Shown: positions 1 to 6,959 of the stretch, one piece after another | Numbering within the stretch: the stretch's first letter is position 1 | Layout of the letters: each line of letters opens with the position of its first letter | From: Clostridia bacterium | GTDB taxonomy: Bacteria > Bacillota > Clostridia > Christensenellales > Aristaeellaceae | Direction: 5' to 3' | DNA length: 9,990 bases | Assembly: GCA_017551645.1 (NCBI GenBank) | Contig: JAFZLE010000231.1 | Coordinates: forward strand, 1 to 9,990 | Notes under the pieces: generated by a model | Told to the model about the DNA's origin: nothing | The model's input: only the letters and a program-made list of their open reading frames with translations | Database searches by the model: none | Program-made: the position numbers and the translations under genes

Positions 1-1
1 A

Positions 2-670
2 TTCCCAGGCGACCAGGAAGACATCGACGGCGACAGGGACTTCGCCGTGCAGGCGGTCAAACGCGGCTACGCTGCGCTGGCCATAGAGCAAAGAGCCTTC
101 GGAGAGTGCGGCGGCACCGAAAAGGGCCCCGACTGCTTCCAGCCCGCCGTTCAGGCGCTTATGCTGGGACGCACGCTGATCGGCGAGAGGTGCTGGGACA
201 TCAAGTGCGTGCTGGAAGCGGTGTTCGGCCTGTTCCCGGCGATCGACAGCTCAAAGGTCGCCCTGATGGGCAATTCCGGCGGCGGCACCACCACGTTTTA
301 CGCGGCGGCGCTGTATCCGTTTATAAGCGCGGCCATGCCCTCCTGCGCGTTCTCCGGTTACCTCCCCTCCATAGGCGCCCAAAGACATTGCATCTGCAAT
401 TATGTACCGGGCATTATGAAAGAATTCGACATGGCGGAACTGGCGGGCCTCATAGCTCCGCGGCCGCTGGTGATAGTAAGCGGCCTGCACGACGGCATAT
501 TCCCTGTGGACTCCGCGAAGGAACAGTTCAGTATCGCCCTTGAAAACTACTACGCTCCCCTCGGCGCGCGGGACAGCCTCCGCCACGTCATAGGCGCGCA
601 GGGGCACCGCTTTTACGCCGGTGAAGCCTGGCCGGTATTCGAAGAAGTGACCGGCTGGAACAGGAGCTGA
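2..670 (+). CDS. Alpha/beta-hydrolase esterase (acetyl-xylan-esterase-like), 5'-truncated
   Basis: The reading frame is open from the left edge, so the true start lies outside the window; the GTG at 47 is probably internal, because good family-like sequence (GDRDFAVQAV, with that GTG as the valine) runs through it. The catalytic triad is visible: the nucleophile Ser in GNSGGG (codon 275-277), the Asp in SGLHDGIFP (491-493) and the His in GAQGHRF (605-607). The GRTLIGERCWD stretch before the nucleophile is typical of the Abhydrolase_7/dienelactone-hydrolase-like group often annotated as putative acetyl xylan esterases. Members usually have about 300-330 residues, so roughly a third is missing. 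It ends 1 nt before the URO-D-like gene and lies three genes upstream of a GH105 pectin enzyme, so deacetylation of plant-polysaccharide oligosaccharides is a plausible role, but that is inference. No signal peptide can be judged, since the N-terminus is absent. Confidence 0.85.
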   Translation, partial: FPGDQEDIDGDRDFAVQAVKRGYAALAIEQRAFGECGGTEKGPDCFQPAVQALMLGRTLIGERCWDIKCVLEAVFGLFPAIDSSKVALMGNSGGGTTTFYAAALYPFISAAMPSCAFSGYLPSIGAQRHCICNYVPGIMKEFDMAELAGLIAPRPLVIVSGLHDGIFPVDSAKEQFSIALENYYAPLGARDSLRHVIGAQGHRFYAGEAWPVFEEVTGWNRS

Positions 671-671
671 T

Positions 672-1727
672 ATGACTCCCGCAGAGCGCGCCCTGGCTGT
701 ATACCACCGTCAGACTCCCGACTATGTCCCGTTCACCATATACGAGACCAAGGTCGTGGGACGGCCCTACGAAAAGGAACTGATGGACCTGGGCATCTGC
801 TGCATACGCCGCCTGGAATCCTTCAGGATCGTGCAGGAAGGCGATGTCAAGGTCGAAAAAACCAGGACCGACCTGCCTAACGGGCATTACCTGCTGCGCA
901 TCGTAACGCACACCCCTTTCGGCGACCTGACCAAGACCGAGGAGTACGACGATATCACCGTCTGGACCCACGAGTACCCGTTCAAGGACGAGAGCGATTA
1001 CGATAAGCTGTGCTATCTGTACGACAATCAGAAAGTCGTCCCCCGCTACGGGGAGCTCAGGGCGGACGCGGACGAGAACGCGAAAAACGGCAGCGTACTG
1101 GTGCGCACCCATCTCCCCCACGAGCCGGCGTCGGACCTGCTGGGCTACATAATGGGCCCGGAAAACTGGTGCTACGAGTGGATGGACAACCGTGAAAAGC
1201 TTGTCGAGCTTACAGACCGCATGCGCAGGGCGTACAGCCTGACGTATCCCATCACCGCCGGCGATCCCTTTGAGATAGTGAACCAGGGAGGCAACCCCAC
1301 GCCGGAGATAATCGGGCGTGAAGGCTACCGCATTTTCTACATGAGGGAATACGAGGACGCCTACCGCTTCATCCATCCCGCGGGCAAGCTCCTGGGCACC
1401 CACCTGGACGCCTGCAACGCGCCCATCATGGACCTGATCGCCGAGGCGAAACTGGATTACATCGAAGCCTACGATCCGGTCATGAGCCCGGGCGTATATG
1501 AGGCGACGCGCATATTCGGCGACAAGCTGCTCTCGCTGCACTTCCCTTCTGCCTGGCAGACGCACGACGAAAAACAGATCGTAAAAGACGCGATCGGTCT
1601 TATCGAGGCCGCGAAGGACCCCGCGCGCCTGATAATCGGCATTACCGAGGACGCGCCCATGGACCGCTACTTACCCATAGTGCGGGGCATAATGACCGGG
1701 ATACGCGAATTCGGTCCCCTGAAATAA
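672..1727 (+). CDS. URO-D-family protein (uroporphyrinogen decarboxylase/methyltransferase fold)
   Basis: This 351-residue protein starts at an ATG 5 nt after AGGAG (662-666), which lies inside the end of the previous gene, so the two are probably translationally coupled. The C-terminal half is the recognisable part: THLDACN (residues 243-249), then an acidic IAEAKLDYIEAYDP segment (about 256-269), which matches the barrel core of the URO-D family, and a late GITEDAP motif (323-329). Family members include haem-pathway HemE and corrinoid-dependent methyltransferases such as MtaA. HemE is unlikely: its usual N-terminal arginine-rich signature is not seen and no haem gene is nearby. MtaA/MtbA bind zinc through His-x-Cys; here the corresponding stretch reads His244-Leu-Asp246-Ala-Cys248, so the classical ligand spacing is not kept. 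No corrinoid protein is encoded in the window. Family membership is fairly secure; reaction and substrate are unknown. Its place between an esterase and a serine hydrolase in a pectin-type operon suggests a sugar-linked role. Confidence 0.8.
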   Translation: MTPAERALAVYHRQTPDYVPFTIYETKVVGRPYEKELMDLGICCIRRLESFRIVQEGDVKVEKTRTDLPNGHYLLRIVTHTPFGDLTKTEEYDDITVWTHEYPFKDESDYDKLCYLYDNQKVVPRYGELRADADENAKNGSVLVRTHLPHEPASDLLGYIMGPENWCYEWMDNREKLVELTDRMRRAYSLTYPITAGDPFEIVNQGGNPTPEIIGREGYRIFYMREYEDAYRFIHPAGKLLGTHLDACNAPIMDLIAEAKLDYIEAYDPVMSPGVYEATRIFGDKLLSLHFPSAWQTHDEKQIVKDAIGLIEAAKDPARLIIGITEDAPMDRYLPIVRGIMTGIREFGPLK

Positions 1728-1757
1728 GCAACGAGAAACTCTCAGGAGGTCACAAAT

Positions 1758-2624
1758 ATGGCCGGATCGACCAAATTTTTAAAAGACTGCGCCGCGTTCG
1801 CAAAAGAGCGCTCCCTGAACGTCATACGCGTTTCCGAAGCGCGGGGCGGCGGAGAGATACTGACCGCCGAGATCATGCCGGCCAGCCCCTGCCAGGACGT
1901 ATATTCCGTGGCCAAGGCCTTCACCATGACGGCGATTGGCCTGCTGTACGACAAAGGACTGCTGAGAACGGACGACAAAGTTTGCGACATCCTTTCGGAT
2001 GAGCTTCCCGAAAGCGGCATGGACGAGCGCTGGCGCTCCTCCACCGTGGAAATGGCGCTTACCCACCGTCTGGGGCTGCCCGGCGGCTTCCTCGACATAG
2101 ACGTCAGCCCTTCCTGGGAGTTCACGGGGGATTTTCTCAATTACCTTTTCACATACCCGCTGGCGTATGAGCCGGGCACCGAGTCCCGCTACTCCGACGG
2201 CGCGTATTACCTGCTTTCCCGCATAGCCGCGAAGAAAGCCGGCATGGCAATGGATGACTTTCTCTGGAAAGAAATGCTCCCCAGGCTTGACGTGCGCGAG
2301 CTCGCCTGGAGCCACTGCCCCAAAGGGCATCCGATCGGCGCCACCGGGCTGTACGTCCATTCATCGGACATGGTCAAACTGGGGCTGGTATACCTGAATA
2401 ACGGTCTTTACAAAGGCAGGCGCATACTGTCCGAAGAATGGACGCGGCTGGCGCTCGAAAAGGAATTCGCGCTCAATCGCTACGGGCAGAAGGGCACTTA
2501 CGGCAAGGGCGGCATGTACGGACAGGAATTGCTGGTGGTGCCTTACCAGGACAGAGTCATAGCGATCCAGTCCTTCAGCGAAGAACCTGATGAGTTCAAT
2601 GATTTTGTCGGGAGGAGTTTATGA
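1758..2624 (+). CDS. Cytoplasmic beta-lactamase-fold serine hydrolase
   Basis: A 288-residue protein with an excellent ribosome site, AGGAGGT at 1744-1750, 7 nt before the ATG. It shows the class C beta-lactamase/penicillin-binding-protein fold signature: SVAK at residues 50-53 (catalytic Ser50, general base Lys53), the second motif as Tyr145-Ser-Asp in RYSDGAYYLL, a family-like ALTHRLGLPGG stretch (100-110), and a C-terminal GGMYGQELLVVP (251-262) where the family has its third motif. Family members include esterases, D-aminopeptidases and many proteins of unknown activity. It lacks a signal peptide and membrane segment, so it should act in the cytoplasm, which argues against a cell-wall or antibiotic-resistance role. 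At 288 residues it is shorter than the usual 350-400. Its stop overlaps the next start by 4 nt (ATGA at 2621-2624), so it is coupled to the GH105 gene. A sugar-ester or amide hydrolase is a reasonable guess only. Confidence 0.82.
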   Translation: MAGSTKFLKDCAAFAKERSLNVIRVSEARGGGEILTAEIMPASPCQDVYSVAKAFTMTAIGLLYDKGLLRTDDKVCDILSDELPESGMDERWRSSTVEMALTHRLGLPGGFLDIDVSPSWEFTGDFLNYLFTYPLAYEPGTESRYSDGAYYLLSRIAAKKAGMAMDDFLWKEMLPRLDVRELAWSHCPKGHPIGATGLYVHSSDMVKLGLVYLNNGLYKGRRILSEEWTRLALEKEFALNRYGQKGTYGKGGMYGQELLVVPYQDRVIAIQSFSEEPDEFNDFVGRSL

Positions 2625-3712
2625 ACACCGATATAAGCAGAGACAACATCATCGCCCTGGCGCGCCGCGCCTGCGACACCCTTATGGCGAAGTTCGACGC
2701 GCCGAAACTGCCTCCCGTGGGCCAGTTCCACTACCATCAGGGCGTATTCCTGTCCGGCATGTGCCAGGTGTGGAAGCTGACCGACGACGACAGGTATTTC
2801 GATTACATCCGCCGCTGGGTGGATTCCTGCGTGCATCCGGACGGCAACATCGTGGGCTTCAATCCCGGACAGCTGGACGACCTGCAGCCCGGCGTGCTGC
2901 TGTTCCCGCTGTACGACCGTACCGGGGACGAGCGCTACCGCTTGGCCATGGACACGGTGGCGTACTATATGTCCCATACCGCCACCAATCCCGAGGGCGG
3001 TTTCTGGCACAAGGCGTGGTACCGCAACCAGATGTGGCTGGACGGCCTGTATATGGCAGGTCCGTATATGACCGAATACGCCGTGCGCTATGACCGCCCG
3101 GACATGATAGACCAGGTGGTATTTCAGGCGAAACTCATGCGGGAAAAGACCCGGGACGACAAGACAGGGCTCTGGTACCATGCCTGGGATTACGAAAAAC
3201 GCCAGCCGTGGGCCGATCCGGTCACCGGCAGGTCCCCGGAGTTCTGGGGCCGCTCCATTGGCTGGGTGCCCGTGGCGCTTTTGACGGACTGCGAACTGCT
3301 GCCTGACGGAGAGGCAAAGCGGGCGCTCTCCGCGCTGGCGGTGGAACTGCTGCGCGCGCTGCTGCCCTGGCAGGACGGCGCCTCCGGCCTGTGGTACCAG
3401 GTGGTCAACAAGGGCGACCGGCCGGAAGACTGGCTGGAATCCTCCTGCACCTGCCTGTACGCCGCAGCCCTGTGCATGGCCGTAAGGCAGGGGTTCATGG
3501 AGCATGACGTGCTCAAGCCCGCCTTTAAGGCGGTAAAAGGCATTTTCGAGCGCCTGGGCGAGGATGAGAACGGCCTGCTGATAGGCAATGTCTGCGTAGG
3601 CACCGGCGTGGGCGACTATCCTTTCTACTGCGCCCGCCCCACCAGCACCAACGACCTGCACGGCGTAGGCGCGTTCCTGCTCATGTGCGCGGAAGCCGCC
3701 AAAGCGGTATAA
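2621..3712 (+). CDS. GH105 unsaturated rhamnogalacturonyl/galacturonyl hydrolase
   Basis: A 363-residue glycoside hydrolase family 105 protein with an (alpha/alpha)6-barrel fold, close to the family's usual length. The start is an ATG overlapping the previous stop, with GGGAGGAG just upstream. Visible family landmarks are QLDDLQPG (84-91, holding the Asp pair near YteR Asp88), HKAWYRNQMWLDGLYMAGP (130-148, with Asp141 aligned to the catalytic Asp143 of Bacillus YteR), the HAWD segment around His187, and FWGRSIGW (208-215). These enzymes hydrate the 4,5-double bond of unsaturated galacturonyl oligosaccharides left by pectin or rhamnogalacturonan lyases, releasing 5-keto-4-deoxyuronate. There is no signal peptide, so it works in the cytoplasm on imported oligosaccharides. 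Which chain it prefers (rhamnogalacturonan as YteR, other uronides in some members) cannot be decided by eye. It is the last gene of its operon; a terminator starts 20 nt after the stop. Confidence 0.93.
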   Translation: MNTDISRDNIIALARRACDTLMAKFDAPKLPPVGQFHYHQGVFLSGMCQVWKLTDDDRYFDYIRRWVDSCVHPDGNIVGFNPGQLDDLQPGVLLFPLYDRTGDERYRLAMDTVAYYMSHTATNPEGGFWHKAWYRNQMWLDGLYMAGPYMTEYAVRYDRPDMIDQVVFQAKLMREKTRDDKTGLWYHAWDYEKRQPWADPVTGRSPEFWGRSIGWVPVALLTDCELLPDGEAKRALSALAVELLRALLPWQDGASGLWYQVVNKGDRPEDWLESSCTCLYAAALCMAVRQGFMEHDVLKPAFKAVKGIFERLGEDENGLLIGNVCVGTGVGDYPFYCARPTSTNDLHGVGAFLLMCAEAAKAV

Positions 3713-3732
3713 TCCGCCCGTTTACATAAGTC

Positions 3733-3773
3733 GCGGCAGCCGGCTTGTAAAACCCGGTTGCCGCTCTTTTTTT
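3733..3773 (+). terminator. Factor-independent terminator after the GH105 operon
   Basis: An 11-bp GC-rich stem pairs 3733-3743 (GCGGCAGCCGG) with 3754-3764 (CCGGTTGCCGC), all Watson-Crick except one G-T(U) pair, around a 10-nt loop. It is followed by TC and seven T (3767-3773). It ends the esterase-to-GH105 transcript and insulates it from the importer promoter 19 nt downstream. Confidence 0.93.
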
Positions 3774-3791
3774 CACTTCCGCGAGCGCAGC

Positions 3792-3820
3792 TTGACTTTA
3801 CACGGTCTTAATGCTATACT
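3792..3820 (+). promoter_or_regulatory. Extended -10 housekeeping promoter for the ABC importer operon
   Basis: The -35 box TTGACT (3792-3797) and -10 box TATACT (3815-3820) are each one base from consensus and sit 17 nt apart, the optimal spacing. TGC at 3812-3814 makes an extended -10. Transcription should start near 3826-3828, giving a short leader of about 30 nt before the ATG at 3856. The strength fits a highly expressed binding-protein gene. This also shows that the in-frame ATG at 3811, which lies inside the promoter, is not the translation start. Confidence 0.9.
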
Positions 3821-3844
3821 GTATCGGTCAAAATAACAATACAG
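3816..3844. promoter_or_regulatory. Possible operator: palindrome over the -10 box and downstream inverted repeat
   Basis: ATACTGTAT (3816-3824) is a nine-base palindrome with a central T that covers most of the -10 box. Its right part CTGTAT (3819-3824) is also repeated in inverted form as ATACAG (3839-3844), 14 nt further on, reaching the ribosome site. A repressor bound here would block the promoter. The repeats are short and AT-rich, so chance is a real alternative, and no regulator gene is in the window. Confidence 0.3.
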
Positions 3845-3849
3845 GGGGA
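3843..3849 (+). promoter_or_regulatory. Ribosome binding site fixing the binding-protein start at 3856
   Basis: AGGGGGA lies 6 nt before the ATG at 3856 and is the only Shine-Dalgarno-like sequence in the leader. It selects the ATG that opens a textbook signal peptide (Met-Lys-Arg-Phe-Leu) over the in-frame ATG at 3811. Confidence 0.85.
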
Positions 3850-3855
3850 TATCGT

Positions 3856-5043
3856 ATGAAACGGTTTTTAGCGCTCATGCTCTCGCTGCTCATGGTTTGT
3901 TCCATGGTGCTCGCGGCCTCGGCCGAAAGCGTACAGGACGCCCTTGAAGCGGCCAGCAAAATGACTGACGAGGAGCTCTACGCCAAGGCGAAGGAAGAGA
4001 TCGCCAAGGGCGCCCAGCTCAACTTCTACTCCACCACCTCCTTTGCCGAGAAGGCCGCCGCCAACTTTATGAAGGCGTATCCCGAGCTGGACGGCAAAGT
4101 GATCTACGCCGAGATCGACGACGGCGAGACCTACACCAAACTGACCAACCAGATCGGATCCGGCGTAAAGGATTCTCCCGACATGGCGCTGGTCCAGAAC
4201 GGTCCCGACCTCAAGGTCAACCTGCTGGAGGACGAATTAAGCTTCAACTACTTCCCCGAGTCCTTAATGGACGTGGTGCCCGAAAAGTACCAGGAGCCCA
4301 CCGTGGTGACCTTCATCAACTCCCTTATGATCTATAACAACAAGGAAGGCTCCGTGGGTGTGACCAACGTGTGGCAGCTGGTTGAAGAACCCTGGAAGGG
4401 CCGCGTGTTCTTCAAGGATCCCACCAACGAGACCGTTAACCTCAACTTCCTTATCATGCTCACCAGCCCCGAGTGGACCGAGAAGCTCACCAAGGCGTAT
4501 GAGGCGTATTACGGCAAAGCCTGGGAAAGCAAGGAGTTCGCCAGCGCTTCCTACCAGTGGATCGACGGTTTCCTGAAGAACGTGAACTACACCTTCACCT
4601 CTGCCTCCAAGATCGCCACTGGCATCGCCTCCGGCGCCGCGGGCAATATGGGCGTATTCGTATTCTCCAAGCTGCGCAAGGTAGCCGACGAGGACCGTCC
4701 CAACCTGACCGTGCTGCAGTTCGAGAATGACGTGGACTGCTTCTCCGGTTTCATGTACAACATCTACGCCACCGTGTGCTCCGACACCGACTGCCCCTAC
4801 ACCTGCGCGCTGTTCATCAACTGGCTGCTGAGCGAGGGCGGCTTTGCGGGCGAAAAGAGCTGGAACTCCAGCCAGGGCTACTACAGCCCCAACACCACCA
4901 TAGAGAAGCCCGAAGGCCTGGAGGACGAAAGCTACATGTACTGGGCCGACAAACTGGTGTTCGAGGACCTGGATTACATCGACGGTCTGGGCGCGGCGTA
5001 TGCGGACATCTACCGCTTTATCAACGTGCGCGTAAGCAAATAA
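3856..5043 (+). CDS. ABC importer substrate-binding protein, FbpA-like, secreted
   Basis: A 395-residue extracellular solute-binding protein. Residues 1-23 form a signal peptide: Lys2-Arg3, a leucine/methionine-rich core, then Ala21-Ser22-Ala23 as a signal peptidase I site before Glu24. After an acidic, possibly helical linker (about 24-55) the mature domain opens with QLNFYSTTSF, the beta-strand start typical of the ferric-iron/sugar-phosphate/phosphonate binding-protein group, and has a central WQLVEEPWKGRVFFKDP segment of the kind that group carries. The paired tyrosines that bind iron in FbpA are not evident near FMYNIYATV, so iron is not assured. There is no lipobox (Cys15 follows Met-Val), unusual for a monoderm, where binding proteins are generally lipid-anchored. 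Isoleucine codons are 15 ATC and 1 ATA by hand count, unlike the following gene, which points to strong expression. First gene of the importer operon, behind a near-consensus promoter. Substrate unknown. Confidence 0.85.
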   Translation: MKRFLALMLSLLMVCSMVLAASAESVQDALEAASKMTDEELYAKAKEEIAKGAQLNFYSTTSFAEKAAANFMKAYPELDGKVIYAEIDDGETYTKLTNQIGSGVKDSPDMALVQNGPDLKVNLLEDELSFNYFPESLMDVVPEKYQEPTVVTFINSLMIYNNKEGSVGVTNVWQLVEEPWKGRVFFKDPTNETVNLNFLIMLTSPEWTEKLTKAYEAYYGKAWESKEFASASYQWIDGFLKNVNYTFTSASKIATGIASGAAGNMGVFVFSKLRKVADEDRPNLTVLQFENDVDCFSGFMYNIYATVCSDTDCPYTCALFINWLLSEGGFAGEKSWNSSQGYYSPNTTIEKPEGLEDESYMYWADKLVFEDLDYIDGLGAAYADIYRFINVRVSK

Positions 5044-5053
5044 GCGCTGTGCG

Positions 5054-5089
5054 CGGCGGGGGTAAAAACGCCCCCGCCGTTATTATTTT
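5054..5089 (+). terminator. Intra-operon hairpin (attenuator or mRNA stabiliser) after the binding-protein gene
   Basis: A perfect 9-bp stem pairs CGGCGGGGG (5054-5062) with CCCCCGCCG (5071-5079) around an 8-nt loop, 10 nt after the stop, followed by TTATTATTTTA (5080-5090), a T-rich but interrupted run. A weak terminator of this kind lowers readthrough into the permease gene and protects the upstream mRNA 3' end, a common way to obtain binding protein in excess over membrane subunits. Confidence 0.8.
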
Positions 5090-5093
5090 ACCG

Positions 5094-5114
5094 CCGCCGC
5101 TTCATCTCCGGCGG
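5094..5114 (+). promoter_or_regulatory. Second GC hairpin just upstream of the permease ribosome site
   Basis: CCGCCG (5094-5099) can pair with CGGCGG (5109-5114) around a 9-nt loop, ending 3 nt before the permease ribosome site GGGAGGG (5118-5124; ATG at 5132). The same CCGCCG could instead pair with CGGCGG in the left arm of the previous hairpin (5054-5059), so alternative folds are possible. The stem is short and in a GC-rich setting; function is not shown. Confidence 0.35.
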
Positions 5115-5131
5115 CCCGGGAGGGTAATAAT

Positions 5132-6955
5132 ATGAAAGACACCCGGCAGGATCTGAGGCGCGAACCCCTGTATTTCAGGGCGAAAGCGTTTTTCTCCAAG
5201 CCCGCCAACCTGATACTGCTGTTTTTCCTCGCGGTGCTGGCGGCGCTTTCGCTGGCGCCCATGGTGACCATGCTCACCAACATGTTCAAGGTGCACGCGG
5301 GCACAGAGAGAAAGCTGCTGCGCCTCAAGGTGGGCAGCCTCACCCTTAATCACTTCGAGATGCTGTTCAGGGATTACGAATGGGGCAAGGCGAATTTCTG
5401 GATCCCCCTGTTCAATTCCCTGATAGTCGCCTGCGGCGCGGGGCTTTTGGGCATACTTATAGGCGGCACGGTGGCCTGGTTCGTGACCCGTTCCGACCTT
5501 AAATGCAAAAAGTTCATATCAGCCGTGTTCGTGTTCCCCTACATGATGCCCGCCTGGACGCTGGCGCTGTTTTGGACCAATATGTTCCAGAACAGCAAGG
5601 TTGGCGGCGGAGTGGTAGGAATGGTGGAGTCCCTGCTGGGCGTGTGCATGCCGGAATGGTTCGTGTTCGGACTGTTCCCCATGATAGTGGTCATAGGCCT
5701 GCACTACTCCCCCTTCGCCTATCTGCTTATAGGCGGCATACTCAAAAACATGGACGCCACCCTGGAAGAGAGCGCAACCATACTTAAGGCGAGCCGCTTC
5801 ACCATTATCCGCCGGGTTACGGTGCCGATAATCATGCCCGCGGTGCTGTCCACCTTCCTGCTCATTTTCTCCTCCGGCTTTGCCAGTTACACGGTGCCCG
5901 TGTTCCTGGGTTCCGCCACCCGCACCTTCACCCTCTCCACAAAGATGCGCGCTCTCATACAGGCGGGCTACGAGGGGCAGGGTTACATAATCGCCTTTAT
6001 TTCCATACTTCTGGGTACGCTGATACTTGGTATAAACCAGTATTTTACCGGCAAGCGCAAAAGTTTCACCACCGTCACGGGCAAAAGCGGCCAGGTGTCA
6101 CTGGTCAGGCTCAAGAGAGCCAACTGGCCCATCTCCGCGCTGCTCATATTCCTTACGCTGTTCTTCGCCATAATGCCTCTAGTGTCCTTCGCACTGGAAA
6201 GCGTGATACGGCAGCCCGGCAACTACTCCCTGTCCAACATGACACTCAACTTCTGGATAGGCACGGAAGCCTCCCAGTTTGAGACCGGCATGCCCAGCGG
6301 CATACTCATCAACTCCACCATGTGGGCAGGCCTGGCCAGGCAGGTGGGCCTGGCGCTGGCAGTAAGCATGGTGGTAGGCACCTGCGGAATGCTGATCGGC
6401 TACGCCTGTGTGCGCAGAAGGGGCAGCTTCCTGTCCCGGGCGGTGGAAAACCTGGCGTTCTTCCCCTACCTTATGCCCGCGATGGCCTTCGGCACCATAT
6501 ATCTGGCGGTGGCCACCAGCGGCGGCTTCAAGTGGATGTACGGCTCCTTCTTCCTGCTGGGGCTGGTGGCGGGCGTCAAGTTCCTGCCCTTCGCCTCCCG
6601 TTCCGGCGTTAACTCCATGATGCAGATATCCCCGGAGATCGAGGAAGCCGCCACCATTTTCGGTGTGCCCTGGGTCACCCGCATGGCGCGTATACTCTTC
6701 CCCATACAGAAGAGCGCCATCATATCCGGCTACCTGCTGCCCGTTATAAACGTAATGCGCGAAGTGGCGCTGTTCACACTGCTGGTGCCCTACCCGCGCT
6801 ACCTGCTCACCACCATGCTGTTCTCCTTTAACGAAACGGGCTACTCCCAGTACGGCAGCGCAGTGACACTGCTGATAATAATGATAATCATTGGCATCAA
6901 CTCGCTGGTGAACAAACTGACCGGCGCGTCGTTCGACAAGGGAATCGGAGGTTAA
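5132..6955 (+). CDS. Fused two-domain ABC importer permease (FbpB/AfuB type)
   Basis: A 607-residue integral membrane protein made of two tandem permease domains, as in the FbpB/AfuB group of importers where one chain supplies both membrane halves. Hydrophobic segments lie near residues 26-48, 96-117, 129-150, 178-203, 235-260 and 285-303 in the first half, and 332-357, 402-424, 440-460, 473-490, 527-552 and 578-597 in the second. Each half has the cytoplasmic EAA loop that contacts the ATPase: EESATILKASRFTIIRRVTVP (212-232), where the conserved Gly is Ala, and EEAATIFGVPWVTRMARILFP (504-524), which keeps Gly511. The ribosome site GGGAGGG (5118-5124) is 7 nt before the ATG. Isoleucine is encoded by ATA 30 times out of 47 by hand count, in marked contrast to the binding-protein gene. 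The stop is 4 nt before the ATPase start, so permease and ATPase are tightly coupled. Confidence 0.92.
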   Translation: MKDTRQDLRREPLYFRAKAFFSKPANLILLFFLAVLAALSLAPMVTMLTNMFKVHAGTERKLLRLKVGSLTLNHFEMLFRDYEWGKANFWIPLFNSLIVACGAGLLGILIGGTVAWFVTRSDLKCKKFISAVFVFPYMMPAWTLALFWTNMFQNSKVGGGVVGMVESLLGVCMPEWFVFGLFPMIVVIGLHYSPFAYLLIGGILKNMDATLEESATILKASRFTIIRRVTVPIIMPAVLSTFLLIFSSGFASYTVPVFLGSATRTFTLSTKMRALIQAGYEGQGYIIAFISILLGTLILGINQYFTGKRKSFTTVTGKSGQVSLVRLKRANWPISALLIFLTLFFAIMPLVSFALESVIRQPGNYSLSNMTLNFWIGTEASQFETGMPSGILINSTMWAGLARQVGLALAVSMVVGTCGMLIGYACVRRRGSFLSRAVENLAFFPYLMPAMAFGTIYLAVATSGGFKWMYGSFFLLGLVAGVKFLPFASRSGVNSMMQISPEIEEAATIFGVPWVTRMARILFPIQKSAIISGYLLPVINVMREVALFTLLVPYPRYLLTTMLFSFNETGYSQYGSAVTLLIIMIIIGINSLVNKLTGASFDKGIGG

Positions 6956-6959
6956 GCAC

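Noticed and set aside
588..1565. A 325-codon open frame on the - strand opposite the URO-D-like gene
   Set aside because: Same reasoning: a shadow of GC-rich coding sequence without domain or ribosome-site support.
2543..3661. A 372-codon open frame on the - strand opposite the GH105 gene
   Set aside because: Low-complexity-like composition with no recognisable domain, while the + strand protein has conserved catalytic motifs and a ribosome site.
3811..3855. An in-frame ATG at 3811 that would lengthen the binding protein by 15 residues
   Set aside because: It lies inside the promoter just before the -10 box, upstream of the expected transcription start, and has no ribosome site; the start at 3856 gives a proper signal peptide.
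3895..3903. Cys15 of the binding protein as a lipobox cysteine
   Set aside because: The preceding residues are Leu-Met-Val, whereas a lipobox needs a small residue (Ala, Gly or Ser) directly before Cys; an Ala-x-Ala site follows further on.
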